A DNA stretch of 64,000 nt from Rhizobiales bacterium 2SD (GCA_005502805.1 SCMY01000001.1:186001-250000); one strand, 5' to 3'; positions 20,397 through 28,911 are shown, counted from the first letter of the stretch. Numbers and translations are program-made. The notes: generated from the sequence alone by a model not told the origin.

Positions 20397-20840
20397 ATGA
20401 ACTATTTCGCCTATGCCAATCTCATGGACATCGACCTGATCCACGGCGTCGCGCCCTCGGCGAAGGCGCTCAGCATCGCCTGCCTGAGGGACTACGAGCT
20501 GTCCTTCGGCACGACGACGGACGGCGCCTACAACGGCGCGCGGCTCGCCCCGGTCAAGGGCGCCGAGACCTGGGGCGTCCATTACGAGCTCTCCGACAGC
20601 GACATGGCCGCGATGGACAAGTCGGCCGGCACAGACAAGGGCCATTGGGCCCATAAGTCGATCGTGCTGCACACCGCCGCCGGCGAGGTCGTGGCTTCGA
20701 CGACCTATGACATGCCGAACCCGTCAGGGCCGGCCGGCGCGCCGGCGCATTATGTCGAGCCTCTGCTCAGGGGCGCCCGCGCCAACAAGCTGCCGGCGGC
20801 CTATATCGCCAAGCTGGAGACGCTTCTGAAGGGCGCGTGA
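20397..20840 (+). CDS. gamma-glutamylcyclotransferase-like protein lacking the catalytic glutamate
   Basis: A 147-residue protein that aligns along its full length with the gamma-glutamylcyclotransferase (GGCT) fold: MNYFAYANLM at the start, GARLAPVKGAETWGVHYEL in the middle and an AHYVEPLLRGARANKLPAAY end. Two family signatures are altered. The substrate-loop YGSN reads YAN, one residue short, and the LDxxEG catalytic glutamate is replaced by alanine (MDKSAG, A77). The usual formation of 5-oxoproline from gamma-glutamyl compounds may therefore be lost or changed. AGGAG precedes the ATG, and it is the last gene of the ABC operon, so it may act on, or bind, the imported solute. I am confident of the fold, not of the activity. 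Confidence 0.75.
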   Translation: MNYFAYANLMDIDLIHGVAPSAKALSIACLRDYELSFGTTTDGAYNGARLAPVKGAETWGVHYELSDSDMAAMDKSAGTDKGHWAHKSIVLHTAAGEVVASTTYDMPNPSGPAGAPAHYVEPLLRGARANKLPAAYIAKLETLLKGA

Positions 20841-20867
20841 GCCGCGCCATCAGCCCCTTGTCTCGAT

Positions 20868-20902
20868 ATTGCGGCGACCTTCCAGGCGGAGGCCGCCGCA
20901 AT
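20868..20902. terminator. inverted repeat between convergent operons
   Basis: ATTGCGGCG (20868-20876) and CGCCGCAAT (20894-20902) are perfect 9-bp complements around a 17-base loop, in the 70-base gap between two convergent operons. It could end transcription from both sides, but there is no clear T-run. Confidence 0.5.
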
Positions 20903-20910
20903 CTCCTGCC

Positions 20911-21759
20911 CTATTTCAGCCCGCTCGTGACGAAGTTGCGGATGTAGAACTTCTGGAATAGCAGGAACGGCACCAGCGCGACCAGGCCGGCGAGCGTGGT
21001 CGAGGAGAACAGCCGCCCCCATTCGGTACCCTCCAGGCTGATATTGCGGGCAATCGCCACCTGCACCACCGTATGCTCCGGCGAGGGCGTCGCCACCAGC
21101 GGCCAGAAGAACGCCTCGAACTGGTGCATGAACAGCATGATGCCGCCGGTCAGCACCACCGGCCAGGAGATCGGCAGCGCGATCTTCAGCCAGATATGGC
21201 CCCAGGAGGCGCCATCGACCCGCGCCGCCTCGTAGAGCTCGCGCGGCAGGCCGGCGAAGAACTGGCGGAACATGAAGATGACGAAGCCGTTGGCGAGATC
21301 CGGCAGGATCAGCGCGGCGTAGCTGTCGATCAGGCCCAGGCTCTGCACGAGGATGTAGAGCGGGATGACGATCGCCTCGAACGGCATCATCGCCGCCGCC
21401 AGCACGAAGGCGAAGATCACGTTCTTGAAGCGGAAATCGAAGACCGCGAAGGCAAAGCCCGCCGCGGCGTTGACGACGACGCCGACCACCATCGTCGTCA
21501 GCGCGACGAAGAGCGAGTTGCCGACGGCACGCGGAAAGCCGGTGCCGAGAAGCGAGGTGTAGTTCTCCAGCGTCAGCCGGTCAGGGATCAGCATGCTCCA
21601 GCCGAGCCGGCTGCCATGGGCGAAGATGTCGGCGGGCGGCCGCAGCGAGGAGACCACCAGCCAGATCAGCGGCAGCAGCAGCACGAGCGCGATCAGCGAC
21701 ATCGTGATGTAGCGGGCCGTGCCGAGCGCCAGCACGGTGGAGCGGCGGTCGACGCTCAT
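20911..21759 (-). CDS. CUT1-type sugar ABC permease (MalG/UgpE type)
   Basis: A 282-residue permease with six helices. The ATPase-coupling EAA loop is LPRELYEAARVDGASWGHIW, and the FVIFMFRQFF and NGFVIF segments are typical of MalG-like CUT1 proteins. It is the last gene of a leftward operon and overlaps the partner permease by four bases (ATGA, 21756-21759). No ATPase gene follows; the next gene is convergent. The system must use an ATPase encoded elsewhere, as some CUT1 transporters do. Confidence 0.9.
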   Translation of the reverse strand: MSVDRRSTVLALGTARYITMSLIALVLLLPLIWLVVSSLRPPADIFAHGSRLGWSMLIPDRLTLENYTSLLGTGFPRAVGNSLFVALTTMVVGVVVNAAAGFAFAVFDFRFKNVIFAFVLAAAMMPFEAIVIPLYILVQSLGLIDSYAALILPDLANGFVIFMFRQFFAGLPRELYEAARVDGASWGHIWLKIALPISWPVVLTGGIMLFMHQFEAFFWPLVATPSPEHTVVQVAIARNISLEGTEWGRLFSSTTLAGLVALVPFLLFQKFYIRNFVTSGLK

Positions 21760-22709
21760 GCCTCGGCTCCTTCCTTGTCGCGGAACAACCTGAGCTCGAT
21801 CGCCGCAATCACCCCGATGATGACAAGGATGATCGTCGACAGCGCCAGCGAGCGCCCCCAGTTGATGAAGGTGAAGGCGTTCTCATAGGCGCGGAACATC
21901 AGGAGATCGGTCGCGCCGTTCGGCCCGCCCTTGGTGATGATGTAGACCGGCGCGAAGAACAGGAAGTTGATCGCGGTGTCGGCGACGAAGACGAAGGCGA
22001 GCGGCCGGCGCATCTGCGGCAGGGTGATGTGGACAAGCTGGTGCCAGCGGCTGGCGCCGTCGATGCGAGCGGCTTCGTAGAGTTCGCCGGGGATGCGGTA
22101 GAGCCCGGCCAGCAGGAAGATCATCCAGTAGCCGCAGCCCTTCCAGGTCGCGATGGCGATCATCGTGCCAAGTGCCTGGTGCTCCGACAGGAAGAAGGGC
22201 TGGCGGCCGATGCCGATGCCTTCGAGGATGGCGTTCACCGGCCCGAGATTGGAATCCAGCATGATGTTCCACAACACGGCGGTGAGGCCGGTGGAAAGCG
22301 TCATCGGCAGGAAGAAGGCGGCGCGGAAGAAGGTGACACCCTTGCCCGGCGCCATCACCAGCAGCGCGTAGCAGAAGGCGATGGCGATCTGCAGCGGGTT
22401 GATGATGATGTTGAAGGTCAGCGTGACCTTGAGCGAATTCCAGAAGCGCTCGTCGCCGAAGAGCTGAGCAAAGTTCGTCAGGCCGCCGAAAGAGGTCTCG
22501 CCGGCGAGGTTCTGGGTGAACAGGCTGCCGCCGATGGCGATCACGATCGGCGTCAGCCGGAACAGCACGAGGAAAGCCAGCGCCGGCAGGAGGAAGGCGA
22601 GCAGCACCAGCGTGCGCGGCTGCATCGGATCGGACGAGCGGCGCCGCGCGATACGCGGCGCCTCCGAAACGGCGACAGGGGCCGAGGCCCGGTCGGACAA
22701 GGCGGTCAT
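21756..22709 (-). CDS. CUT1-type sugar ABC permease (MalF/UgpA type)
   Basis: The 317-residue protein has a cytoplasmic N-terminal tail, then six helices starting TLVLLAFLLPALAFLVLFRL. The coupling loop IPGELYEAARIDGASRWHQL and ITLPQMRRPL is the CUT1 signature. It pairs with the MalG-like subunit. The binding-protein gene ends six bases upstream, showing tight operon packing. Substrate is discussed under the nucleoside hydrolases. Confidence 0.9.
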   Translation of the reverse strand: MTALSDRASAPVAVSEAPRIARRRSSDPMQPRTLVLLAFLLPALAFLVLFRLTPIVIAIGGSLFTQNLAGETSFGGLTNFAQLFGDERFWNSLKVTLTFNIIINPLQIAIAFCYALLVMAPGKGVTFFRAAFFLPMTLSTGLTAVLWNIMLDSNLGPVNAILEGIGIGRQPFFLSEHQALGTMIAIATWKGCGYWMIFLLAGLYRIPGELYEAARIDGASRWHQLVHITLPQMRRPLAFVFVADTAINFLFFAPVYIITKGGPNGATDLLMFRAYENAFTFINWGRSLALSTIILVIIGVIAAIELRLFRDKEGAEA

Positions 22710-22715
22710 CTCCGG

Positions 22716-23981
22716 TCAGCCGCGATACTTGGCGAATTCGCGGTCGATGTCGCGGGCGGCCTTCTTCAGCCGCTGCTCGACATTGGCGCCGCCCTGGATC
22801 TCCCGGAAGGCGCCGCGCAGGATGTCCTCATATTCGAGCCACCCCGGCGTCGCCGGCCGCGGCACGGCGGTGTTCTCCATCTCGGAGCGGACGATGCGCC
22901 AGCCGGGCGTGTCGAGCTCGGCCCCCATCGAATCCCAGACCGATTTCAGCACCGGCGGGTTCGGCCGCAGGCGCGCCTGCGCCTCGACATACTCCGGCTG
23001 CGCGAACGCCTTGATGAAGGTCTCGGCCGCGGCGCGCTGCTTGGTGCGCGGGTTCATGCCGATATGCCAGCTGCCGGTCGGCGTCACCGCCTTGCCGCCC
23101 TCGAAATAGGGCTGCGGCGCCACCGTCCAGTCGAGGTCCTTGCGCGCCGAGATCGAGGCGAGGCTCGGCGTGGTCGCGAGATACATCGAAGCGCGGCCGG
23201 TCGCGAACATCTCGAGCGCGAGATTGGTGTCGAACACCCCGGTCGGCGTCACCTTATGCTTGTTGAACAGGTCGGCGTAGAACTGCATCGCGTCGATGAA
23301 GGGCTGCGAGTCGACATAGCCCGTGGCGGTCAGGCCGTCCTCGCTCAGCACCTGCGCGCCCTTGGACTGCGGCAGGGTCAGCGCCTGATAGGGCCGGTCG
23401 GCCATCTCGAAGACGAGGCCCCACTGGTTCTTGGCAGGATCGGTCAGCTTCTTGGCGGCTTCGAGCGTCTGCTCCCAGGTCCAGCGCTTGGCGACGTCGG
23501 GCTCCGGCAAGGCGACGCCAGCGTCGGCGAAGTGCTTGCGGTTGAGGAACAGCACCATGCCGCTGCTGATATAGGGCAGGGTCATCAGCTTGCCCTTGTA
23601 GGTGCCCTGCGCCAGAGCCGCCTTGGTGTAGCGGCCAAGGTCGTTGCCGAGGATGCCGTCGAGCTCGGCGAGATGCTTGCGGATTGAGTAGGAGGCGGTC
23701 AGCGGCCCGTCGGCGAAGAAGATGTCGGGCAAGGGCGTGCGCGCCTGCAGGCGCACTTCCAGCGCCGGGAACAGCTCGTTGAACGGGATGCGCTCAAGCT
23801 TCAGGCTGATCGTCGGATGGTTCTTCATGAACATCTCGGCCATCGGCGTGATGTGGCCCTCCGGCCAGCCGACCCAGATCACATTGAGCTCGGTCTTGGC
23901 CTGGGCGCGCAGCAGTTGCGGCGCGGCGAGCAGGCTGCCGGCGGCGGTCATGCCCTTCAGAACGGTGCGGCGCGTCGTCAT
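22716..23981 (-). CDS. family 1 extracellular solute-binding protein (CUT1), Tat-type leader
   Basis: A 421-residue periplasmic binding protein. The N-terminus TTRRTVLKGMTAAGSLLAAP resembles a twin-arginine signal, with cleavage near LRAQA. The mature part shows the SBP_1 pattern: LNVIWVGWPEGHITPMAEMF, SGMVLFLNRKHFADAGVALP, and later TPTGSWHIGMNP. Such proteins bind sugars, glycerol phosphates or glycosides. It stands between two nucleoside hydrolase genes and its permeases, so a ribosylated solute is plausible. The gap to the hydrolase gene is only 59 bases. Confidence 0.88.
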   Translation of the reverse strand: MTTRRTVLKGMTAAGSLLAAPQLLRAQAKTELNVIWVGWPEGHITPMAEMFMKNHPTISLKLERIPFNELFPALEVRLQARTPLPDIFFADGPLTASYSIRKHLAELDGILGNDLGRYTKAALAQGTYKGKLMTLPYISSGMVLFLNRKHFADAGVALPEPDVAKRWTWEQTLEAAKKLTDPAKNQWGLVFEMADRPYQALTLPQSKGAQVLSEDGLTATGYVDSQPFIDAMQFYADLFNKHKVTPTGVFDTNLALEMFATGRASMYLATTPSLASISARKDLDWTVAPQPYFEGGKAVTPTGSWHIGMNPRTKQRAAAETFIKAFAQPEYVEAQARLRPNPPVLKSVWDSMGAELDTPGWRIVRSEMENTAVPRPATPGWLEYEDILRGAFREIQGGANVEQRLKKAARDIDREFAKYRG

Positions 23982-24040
23982 CCAATCCTCCTGATCAGTC
24001 TTGTTGTTGCGGGCAGCAGGCCAGTCGAAACCGGGCGCAC

Positions 24041-24985
24041 TCAGCCGCGCCCATAGCTCCCGATCGTCTCGATCACGTGCCGGGTCGCGGCCGGCCCATC
24101 CATGCGGATGCCGGCCATGACGTTGGCGCGCGGCGGCTCCGGCTCGTCCGGGCGGCGCGTGACATTGCGCTGGTCGGCCACGGTCATGCCGCGCAGCAGC
24201 GGGCTCGCCAGTTCGACCTGGATGTGAAAGGGCTTGTGCTCGACGAGGTCCGGCCGCACGAAGGGCACGAAGGCGCTGGGATCATGCATCGGCGAGATCG
24301 GCTTGCCGTAACGGGCTTCGTTGCGGGTCAGGTAGAAGTCGAGCATGCCGGCGACGGTCTCCGGTACCGCCCCGCCCGCCTGCCGCAGCATCTCGGCATG
24401 GCTGCGGTCGAGGATCGCCTGGCGGGTGAAGTTGAGCCCGGCGAGATAGATCTCGGCATCGCAGGAGAAGACGGCCGCCGCCGCTTCCGGATCCTTCAGG
24501 ATGTTCGCCTCGGCGTAAGGCGCGGCGTTGCCGATATCGAGGCTGCCGCCCATGATCGTGATGCATTTCAGCCAGCGCGCCAGCCGCGGCTCGGTCCGCA
24601 GCGCCACCGCGACATTGGTCAGCGGGCCGATCGCGGCGAGCACGAGTTCTCCTTGCGCCTTCTTCGCCTGCTCGATGATCATCGTCACCGCATGCATGTC
24701 GACCGGCCGGCGCCTCGGCTCGGGCAGGTCGGCGCCGTCGAGGCCGCTGGCGCCATGGATCATCGACGGCGCGAAGCTGCCGACCAGAGGCGCGCCCATG
24801 CCGCCGGCGACGGGGATGTCGAGGCCGGCGAGCTCGCAGATCTTCAGCGCATTGCGCGTGGTGTTCTCGACGATCGAGTTGCCGAACACCGTGGTCAGGC
24901 CGCGCAGCTCGAAATGCTTGGCGGCATAGAGGATGGCCATGGAATCGTCATGGCCGGGATCGCAGTCGATGAGCAGCGGGATCAT
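24041..24985 (-). CDS. inosine-uridine-type nucleoside hydrolase (second copy)
   Basis: A 314-residue enzyme of the nucleoside hydrolase superfamily. The N-terminal calcium-binding cluster LLIDCDPGHDDSMAILYAA, the conserved IMGGSLDIGN segment, the AEANILKDPEAAAAVF run with the ribose-binding Asn/Glu residues, and the late MHDPSAFVPF aspartate are all present. It cleaves the N-glycosidic bond of a ribonucleoside to base and ribose. Its start overlaps the stop of the sister copy by four bases. The two are clearly paralogous and diverge in the GGS...GN pocket, so they may differ in base preference. Confidence 0.9.
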   Translation of the reverse strand: MIPLLIDCDPGHDDSMAILYAAKHFELRGLTTVFGNSIVENTTRNALKICELAGLDIPVAGGMGAPLVGSFAPSMIHGASGLDGADLPEPRRRPVDMHAVTMIIEQAKKAQGELVLAAIGPLTNVAVALRTEPRLARWLKCITIMGGSLDIGNAAPYAEANILKDPEAAAAVFSCDAEIYLAGLNFTRQAILDRSHAEMLRQAGGAVPETVAGMLDFYLTRNEARYGKPISPMHDPSAFVPFVRPDLVEHKPFHIQVELASPLLRGMTVADQRNVTRRPDEPEPPRANVMAGIRMDGPAATRHVIETIGSYGRG

Positions 24986-25932
24986 GGGCGGTCATATCCG
25001 AGGATGGTGTCGATGACGGCGTCGACGCAGGCGTCGCCATCCACCGCAACGGCGACGTCACAATTCGCCGGCCGGCTGGCGCCGGGCTGGTCGTGGTCGC
25101 GGCGCATCGGCCTGGAGTCGCAGGCGGTCATCCCCCGCAGCGGGCCCTCGCCGAGCTCGATATGGACTGGCAGCGCCTGGAAGGTGATCAGCCCCGGCCT
25201 GGCCAGCGGGATGACGGCGCAGGGATCGTGCATCGCCGCGGTCGGCGTGCCGTAGCGCTCCTGCATCTTGGCAAGATAGAAGGCGAGCAGATCGGCCATC
25301 ACCGAAGAGACGCGGCCGCCGCCCTGGCGCAGCCTGGCGATATGGCGCTCGGCGATCCCCGCCTGGCGGGTGACGTTGAGCCCGACCATGCTGAGCGGCA
25401 CGCCGGCATCGAAGACGATCGCCGCCGCCTCGGGATCGCAGACGATGTTGAACTCGGCATAGGGCGTGCGGTTGCCGCTGGTGGTCGAGCCGCCCATGAT
25501 CGCGATCGACTTCAGCCAGCCGGCGAGCCTCGGCTCCAGCCGCAACGCCAGCGCGACATTGCTGAGCGGACCGATAGCGATCAGGCTGAGCTCGCCCGGC
25601 GCGGCCTTGGCGGTCTCGATGATGAAGTCGACGGCGTGCCGGTTCAGCGGATCGTAGCCGGGTGCCGGCAAATCGGCGCCATCGATGCCGGTCGCGCCAT
25701 GGACATAGGCCCCGTCGAGCGGCGGCTCGATCAAGGCGCGGTCGAGGCCGGGCACCACGGGCAGCTTCAGGTCCGCCAGCGTGCAGATCGCCAGCGCGTT
25801 GCGGGTCGAGTTCTCCAGCGAGGAGTTGCCGGCGACGGTCGTCAGGCCGACCACGTCGAGATGCGCGGCGGCGTAGAGGATCGCCATCGCATCGTCATGC
25901 CCGGGATCGCAATCGATGATGTAGCGGGTCAT
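24982..25932 (-). CDS. inosine-uridine-type nucleoside hydrolase (first copy)
   Basis: The 316-residue protein has the same architecture as the next gene: IIDCDPGHDDAMAILYAAAH, IMGGSTTSGN, AEFNIVCDPEAAAIVF and MHDPCAVIPL. All calcium-ligand aspartates look intact, so it should be active. It starts with an ATGA overlap on the LacI regulator stop. Translational coupling across regulator, hydrolase 1 and hydrolase 2 suggests one control unit. Ribose or a modified nucleoside would be the product or input. Confidence 0.9.
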   Translation of the reverse strand: MTRYIIDCDPGHDDAMAILYAAAHLDVVGLTTVAGNSSLENSTRNALAICTLADLKLPVVPGLDRALIEPPLDGAYVHGATGIDGADLPAPGYDPLNRHAVDFIIETAKAAPGELSLIAIGPLSNVALALRLEPRLAGWLKSIAIMGGSTTSGNRTPYAEFNIVCDPEAAAIVFDAGVPLSMVGLNVTRQAGIAERHIARLRQGGGRVSSVMADLLAFYLAKMQERYGTPTAAMHDPCAVIPLARPGLITFQALPVHIELGEGPLRGMTACDSRPMRRDHDQPGASRPANCDVAVAVDGDACVDAVIDTILGYDRP

Positions 25933-26954
25933 GCGGGCCTTCCAGGGTTCGTCGCGGATGTCACGGACAGGCGCTCGACCAGCACCGGCTCCAGCGCCAG
26001 CGTGCGCGGCAACGGCCGGCCATGGTCGAGCAGACCGACCAGCAATTCGGCCGCCTTGACGCCGATGTCGTAGGCCGGCTGGCGGATGGTGGTCAGCGGC
26101 GGCGAGGTGAAGGCGGCGATGTCGATGTCGTCATAGCCGATGACCGCAAGATCCTCCGGCACGCGCAGGCCGCGCTGCTGCGCCGCGCACATCGCGCCGA
26201 TGGCGACGAGATCGTTGAAGCAGAAGATCGCATCCGGCCGGTTCGCGCCGCAGCGCTCGAGCAGCGCGGCCATCGCCGCATGGCCACCGCCGACCGTGAG
26301 ATCGGACTCGATCATCAGTCTGGGGTCGAGCGGCCTGCCCGCTTCCGCTAGCGCCGCCGTGAAGCCGGCAAGGCGCTCCATGCTGCGCGGGTGCTCGGCC
26401 GGCCCGGTGATGCAGCCGATGCGGGCGAAGCCCTTGCTGGCCAGATGCGCGCCGGCGAGCCGGCCGCCCAGCAAGGAATCGTCGTTGATCAGGCAGTCGA
26501 CGCGCGGGATCGTCGTATCGAGCGCGATGATCGGCACCGTCCTGATCTGCTCGAGCCGGCGGAAGAAATCCGAGCTGGCATTGCTGGTCATGACCAGCAG
26601 CGCGTCGATGCGCTTCATCATCAGCGTGCGCAGATAGGCGGTGAGCTTCTGCGCGACATCACCGGAATTGCACAGCATCAGGCTGTAGCCGCGATCGAAG
26701 CAGCCGGTCTCGACGCCGCGGATCACCTCGGCGAAGAACGGGTTCGTCGAGCTGGTGACGATCATGCCGACGGTCTGGGTGCGGTTGCTCTTCAGCGCCC
26801 GCGCAACGCCGCTCGGCTGGTAGCCGAGCTGCTCGATCGTCGCCTGGACCTTCTCGATCGTACCCGGATTCACATGGCGCGTGCGGTTGACCGCATGGGA
26901 CACCGTGGTCACCGAGACCCCGGCGGCGCGGGCGACATCCTTGATCGTCACCAT
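25929..26954 (-). CDS. LacI-family transcriptional repressor (RbsR/PurR-like)
   Basis: A 341-residue repressor with the LacI headpiece at the very N-terminus (MVTIKDVARAAGVSVTTVSH), the hinge helix around PSGVARALKSNRTQT, and a periplasmic-binding-like core ending with VIGYDDIDIAAFTSPPLTTI. I chose ATG 26954 because the headpiece starts there; upstream codons add unrelated residues. It is the first gene of the leftward nucleoside operon and probably autoregulates through the palindrome at 27101-27134. Ribose or a nucleoside is the likely effector, by analogy with RbsR. Confidence 0.9.
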   Translation of the reverse strand: MVTIKDVARAAGVSVTTVSHAVNRTRHVNPGTIEKVQATIEQLGYQPSGVARALKSNRTQTVGMIVTSSTNPFFAEVIRGVETGCFDRGYSLMLCNSGDVAQKLTAYLRTLMMKRIDALLVMTSNASSDFFRRLEQIRTVPIIALDTTIPRVDCLINDDSLLGGRLAGAHLASKGFARIGCITGPAEHPRSMERLAGFTAALAEAGRPLDPRLMIESDLTVGGGHAAMAALLERCGANRPDAIFCFNDLVAIGAMCAAQQRGLRVPEDLAVIGYDDIDIAAFTSPPLTTIRQPAYDIGVKAAELLVGLLDHGRPLPRTLALEPVLVERLSVTSATNPGRPA

Positions 26955-27100
26955 CGGCCGCACCCGCGACCGGCAGGGACTGGGCAGCAGCACGGCGCGA
27001 CTGTCACCACGGCGTGACGGCACGCAAGGGAAAACCGGCGACAGCGCCCCAACTCAGCCTCCCTACTGCGGCTCGACGACCGCCTTTCGGAGGAAGATAG

Positions 27101-27134
27101 CGATCCAAAACGTTTGCGCAAACGTTTTGGATCG
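27101..27134. promoter_or_regulatory. perfect 34-bp palindrome, LacI/PurR-type operator
   Basis: The left arm CGATCCAAAACGTTTGC (27101-27117) is followed without spacer by its exact reverse complement GCAAACGTTTTGGATCG (27118-27134). It contains two overlapping AAACGTTT cores, each centred on CpG like LacI-family operators, with centres 14 bp apart. It lies about 150 bases upstream of the lacI start, in the 286-base gap (26955-27240). The remainder of that gap has no gene I can support. Confidence 0.8.
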
Positions 27135-27240
27135 CGAAAAATTGCGTCTCAAGCAACTTCTGCGTGCCGAAGCCGGTTCGCCCAGAACGACGATTGCCGC
27201 TCCGTCCTCGCCGCCCGTTTCGCGGCGGCTCCTCCGCCGG

Positions 27241-28197
27241 TCATCCCAGTTTTTCGGTCAGCGAATGGACGACGCTGCACCCCATCGCCGCGCGCGTCTC
27301 GACGGTCGCGCTGCCGAGATGCGGAGCCAATACGACATTGCCCAGCCGACGCAGGGCGAACGGGACATTCGGCTCGTCGGCGAAGACGTCGAGGCCGGCA
27401 TTGCCCAGCCGTCCCGAAGCCAGCGCCTCGATCAGAGCCTCTTCATCGACGATCTCGCCACGCGCGATGTTGATCAGCGTGGCGTCCGGGCCGAGCGCGG
27501 CGATGACGCTGCGGTCGACGAGGCCGCGATTGGCGGGACCGCCCGGACAGGCGACCACGAAGACGTCGCTGTCGGCGGCCAGCGAGCGCGCATCGCGATG
27601 ATGAGGATAGGCGCAAGCTGCAACCGGCCGGCGTGTGCAATAACGCGGCTGCATGCCCATCGCCTCGGCGCGGCGAGCGATGGCGCTGCCGATATGGCCA
27701 AGGCCGAGCAGGCCGATACGCAAGCCCGTCACCGAACGACCGAGCGGAAAGGCGCCTTCTGCCCAGGCGCCGCTGCGGGCATGGGCGTCGGCCGCGACGA
27801 GCCGGCGGCGGGCCATCACCATCAGCACGATGGCGAGATCGGCGACCTCGTCGGCGAGCGCGGCCGAGCTGTTGGTGAGGCGGATGCCGCGCTCGGCGAG
27901 AGCGCCGGCATCGATCCTGTCGAGGCCGGCGCTATAGCAGGCGACGATCTCGAGCGCCGGCAGCCGGGCGAGCAAGGCCCGGTCGAGCCTGGCCTTGCCC
28001 GTCGTGGCGATGCCGCGGATGCGCGCGCCATGCGCGGCGACCAGCCCTGCGATCTCGTCGGGAGCACCCGGCCCGAGCACCTCGAAGCGCTCGGCCAGTG
28101 CCGCGATCGTTGCCGCGGGAACGCCCGTGGAGAGGACGAGGACCGTGGCGCGGCCTCCCTCGCTTGCCACGAGGTCAGAGCTTCTTGTAGCGGCCAT
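27241..28197 (-). CDS. D-isomer-specific 2-hydroxyacid dehydrogenase
   Basis: About 318 residues. The NAD-binding motif GLLGLGHIGSAIARRAEAMG, the NIARGEIVDEEALIEAL segment with the catalytic Arg, the downstream Asp/Glu (GLDVFADEPN) and the catalytic His in LAPHLGSAT are all present. It probably reduces glyoxylate, hydroxypyruvate or a related 2-oxo acid. The gene overlaps the RraA gene and lies downstream of it. ATG 28197 gives a 23-base overlap; a GTG at 28170 just after the RraA stop gives the shorter product MASEGGRATVLVLS and may be the true start. It could consume the oxoacid released by the aldolase. Confidence 0.88.
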   Translation of the reverse strand: MAATRSSDLVASEGGRATVLVLSTGVPAATIAALAERFEVLGPGAPDEIAGLVAAHGARIRGIATTGKARLDRALLARLPALEIVACYSAGLDRIDAGALAERGIRLTNSSAALADEVADLAIVLMVMARRRLVAADAHARSGAWAEGAFPLGRSVTGLRIGLLGLGHIGSAIARRAEAMGMQPRYCTRRPVAACAYPHHRDARSLAADSDVFVVACPGGPANRGLVDRSVIAALGPDATLINIARGEIVDEEALIEALASGRLGNAGLDVFADEPNVPFALRRLGNVVLAPHLGSATVETRAAMGCSVVHSLTEKLG

Positions 28198-28873
28198 AGA
28201 CCTCTTCGGCATCGTTGGCCGGGTCGGCGAATTCGGCTCGCGCGCGGTTCTCGGTGGCGGCATGCTCCTCGGCCAAGCGCAACACCTCGATCGTCCGCTC
28301 CTGCGGAATCACCAGCACACCGTCGATGTCGCCGAACATGAAATCGCCGGGCCGGCAGGTCACCGTCGCGCTCATCGAGCCGCGCAGGGTGATCGGCTGC
28401 TGCCAGCGGTAATAGCTCCAGCGCGCCACCGCCTCGACGGGCGAGTGGTAGCGCCGGAAGCATGGGAAATCCATCTTCAGGATCAGCCCGGAATCGCGGA
28501 CGCCGCCATCGATCACCGCTCCGACCACACCTTTGGCGCGGCCGAGCACGGCATTCATCTCGCCATAATGCGCGACCCGCGCATCGAAACCGCAATCGCG
28601 CACGTCGATGCAGGGATGGCGCATGTCGCCGAACATCTTGATCCGCCGCTCGCGCAGGCCGGGATCGCCGACCGGATCGGCAATCCCCTGCACGGTGAAG
28701 GCCGGACCGGCGACGATCATGTCGTCGCGCAGTGGCCGCAGATCGGTGGCGAGCGACTGATAGGGCAGCCCCATCTCGTCCATGATGTCGTAGACCAGCC
28801 CGGTATAGAGCTTCTTGTAGCGCTCGATCACGTCGAGGACGTCGGGCATGCCGGGAATGACGTTCACATTCAT
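28175..28873 (-). CDS. RraA-family aldolase-like protein (first copy)
   Basis: A 232-residue RraA-fold protein. The active-site loop VGAVIDGGVRDSG provides the conserved Arg-Asp pair and MFGDIDGVLVIP closes the fold. Members include 4-hydroxy-4-methyl-2-oxoglutarate/oxaloacetate aldolases; the RNase E inhibitor role is limited to true RraA. The C-terminal tail is extended and ends VYGRYKKL. It sits between the binding protein (38 bases upstream) and the 2-hydroxyacid dehydrogenase, so an aldol cleavage followed by reduction is likely. ATG 28873 was chosen over a TTG six bases upstream. Confidence 0.88.
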   Translation of the reverse strand: MNVNVIPGMPDVLDVIERYKKLYTGLVYDIMDEMGLPYQSLATDLRPLRDDMIVAGPAFTVQGIADPVGDPGLRERRIKMFGDMRHPCIDVRDCGFDARVAHYGEMNAVLGRAKGVVGAVIDGGVRDSGLILKMDFPCFRRYHSPVEAVARWSYYRWQQPITLRGSMSATVTCRPGDFMFGDIDGVLVIPQERTIEVLRLAEEHAATENRARAEFADPANDAEEVYGRYKKL

Positions 28874-28911
28874 CTTCAAATCTCGCGGATCATGAGGAAG
28901 CCGGTGCGGAT

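Noticed and set aside
20397-20840. Calling the operon a glutathione importer with a glutathione-degrading cyclotransferase
   Set aside because: The catalytic glutamate is missing and the fused GsiA-like ATPase is in another place, so glutathione is only one of several possible solutes.
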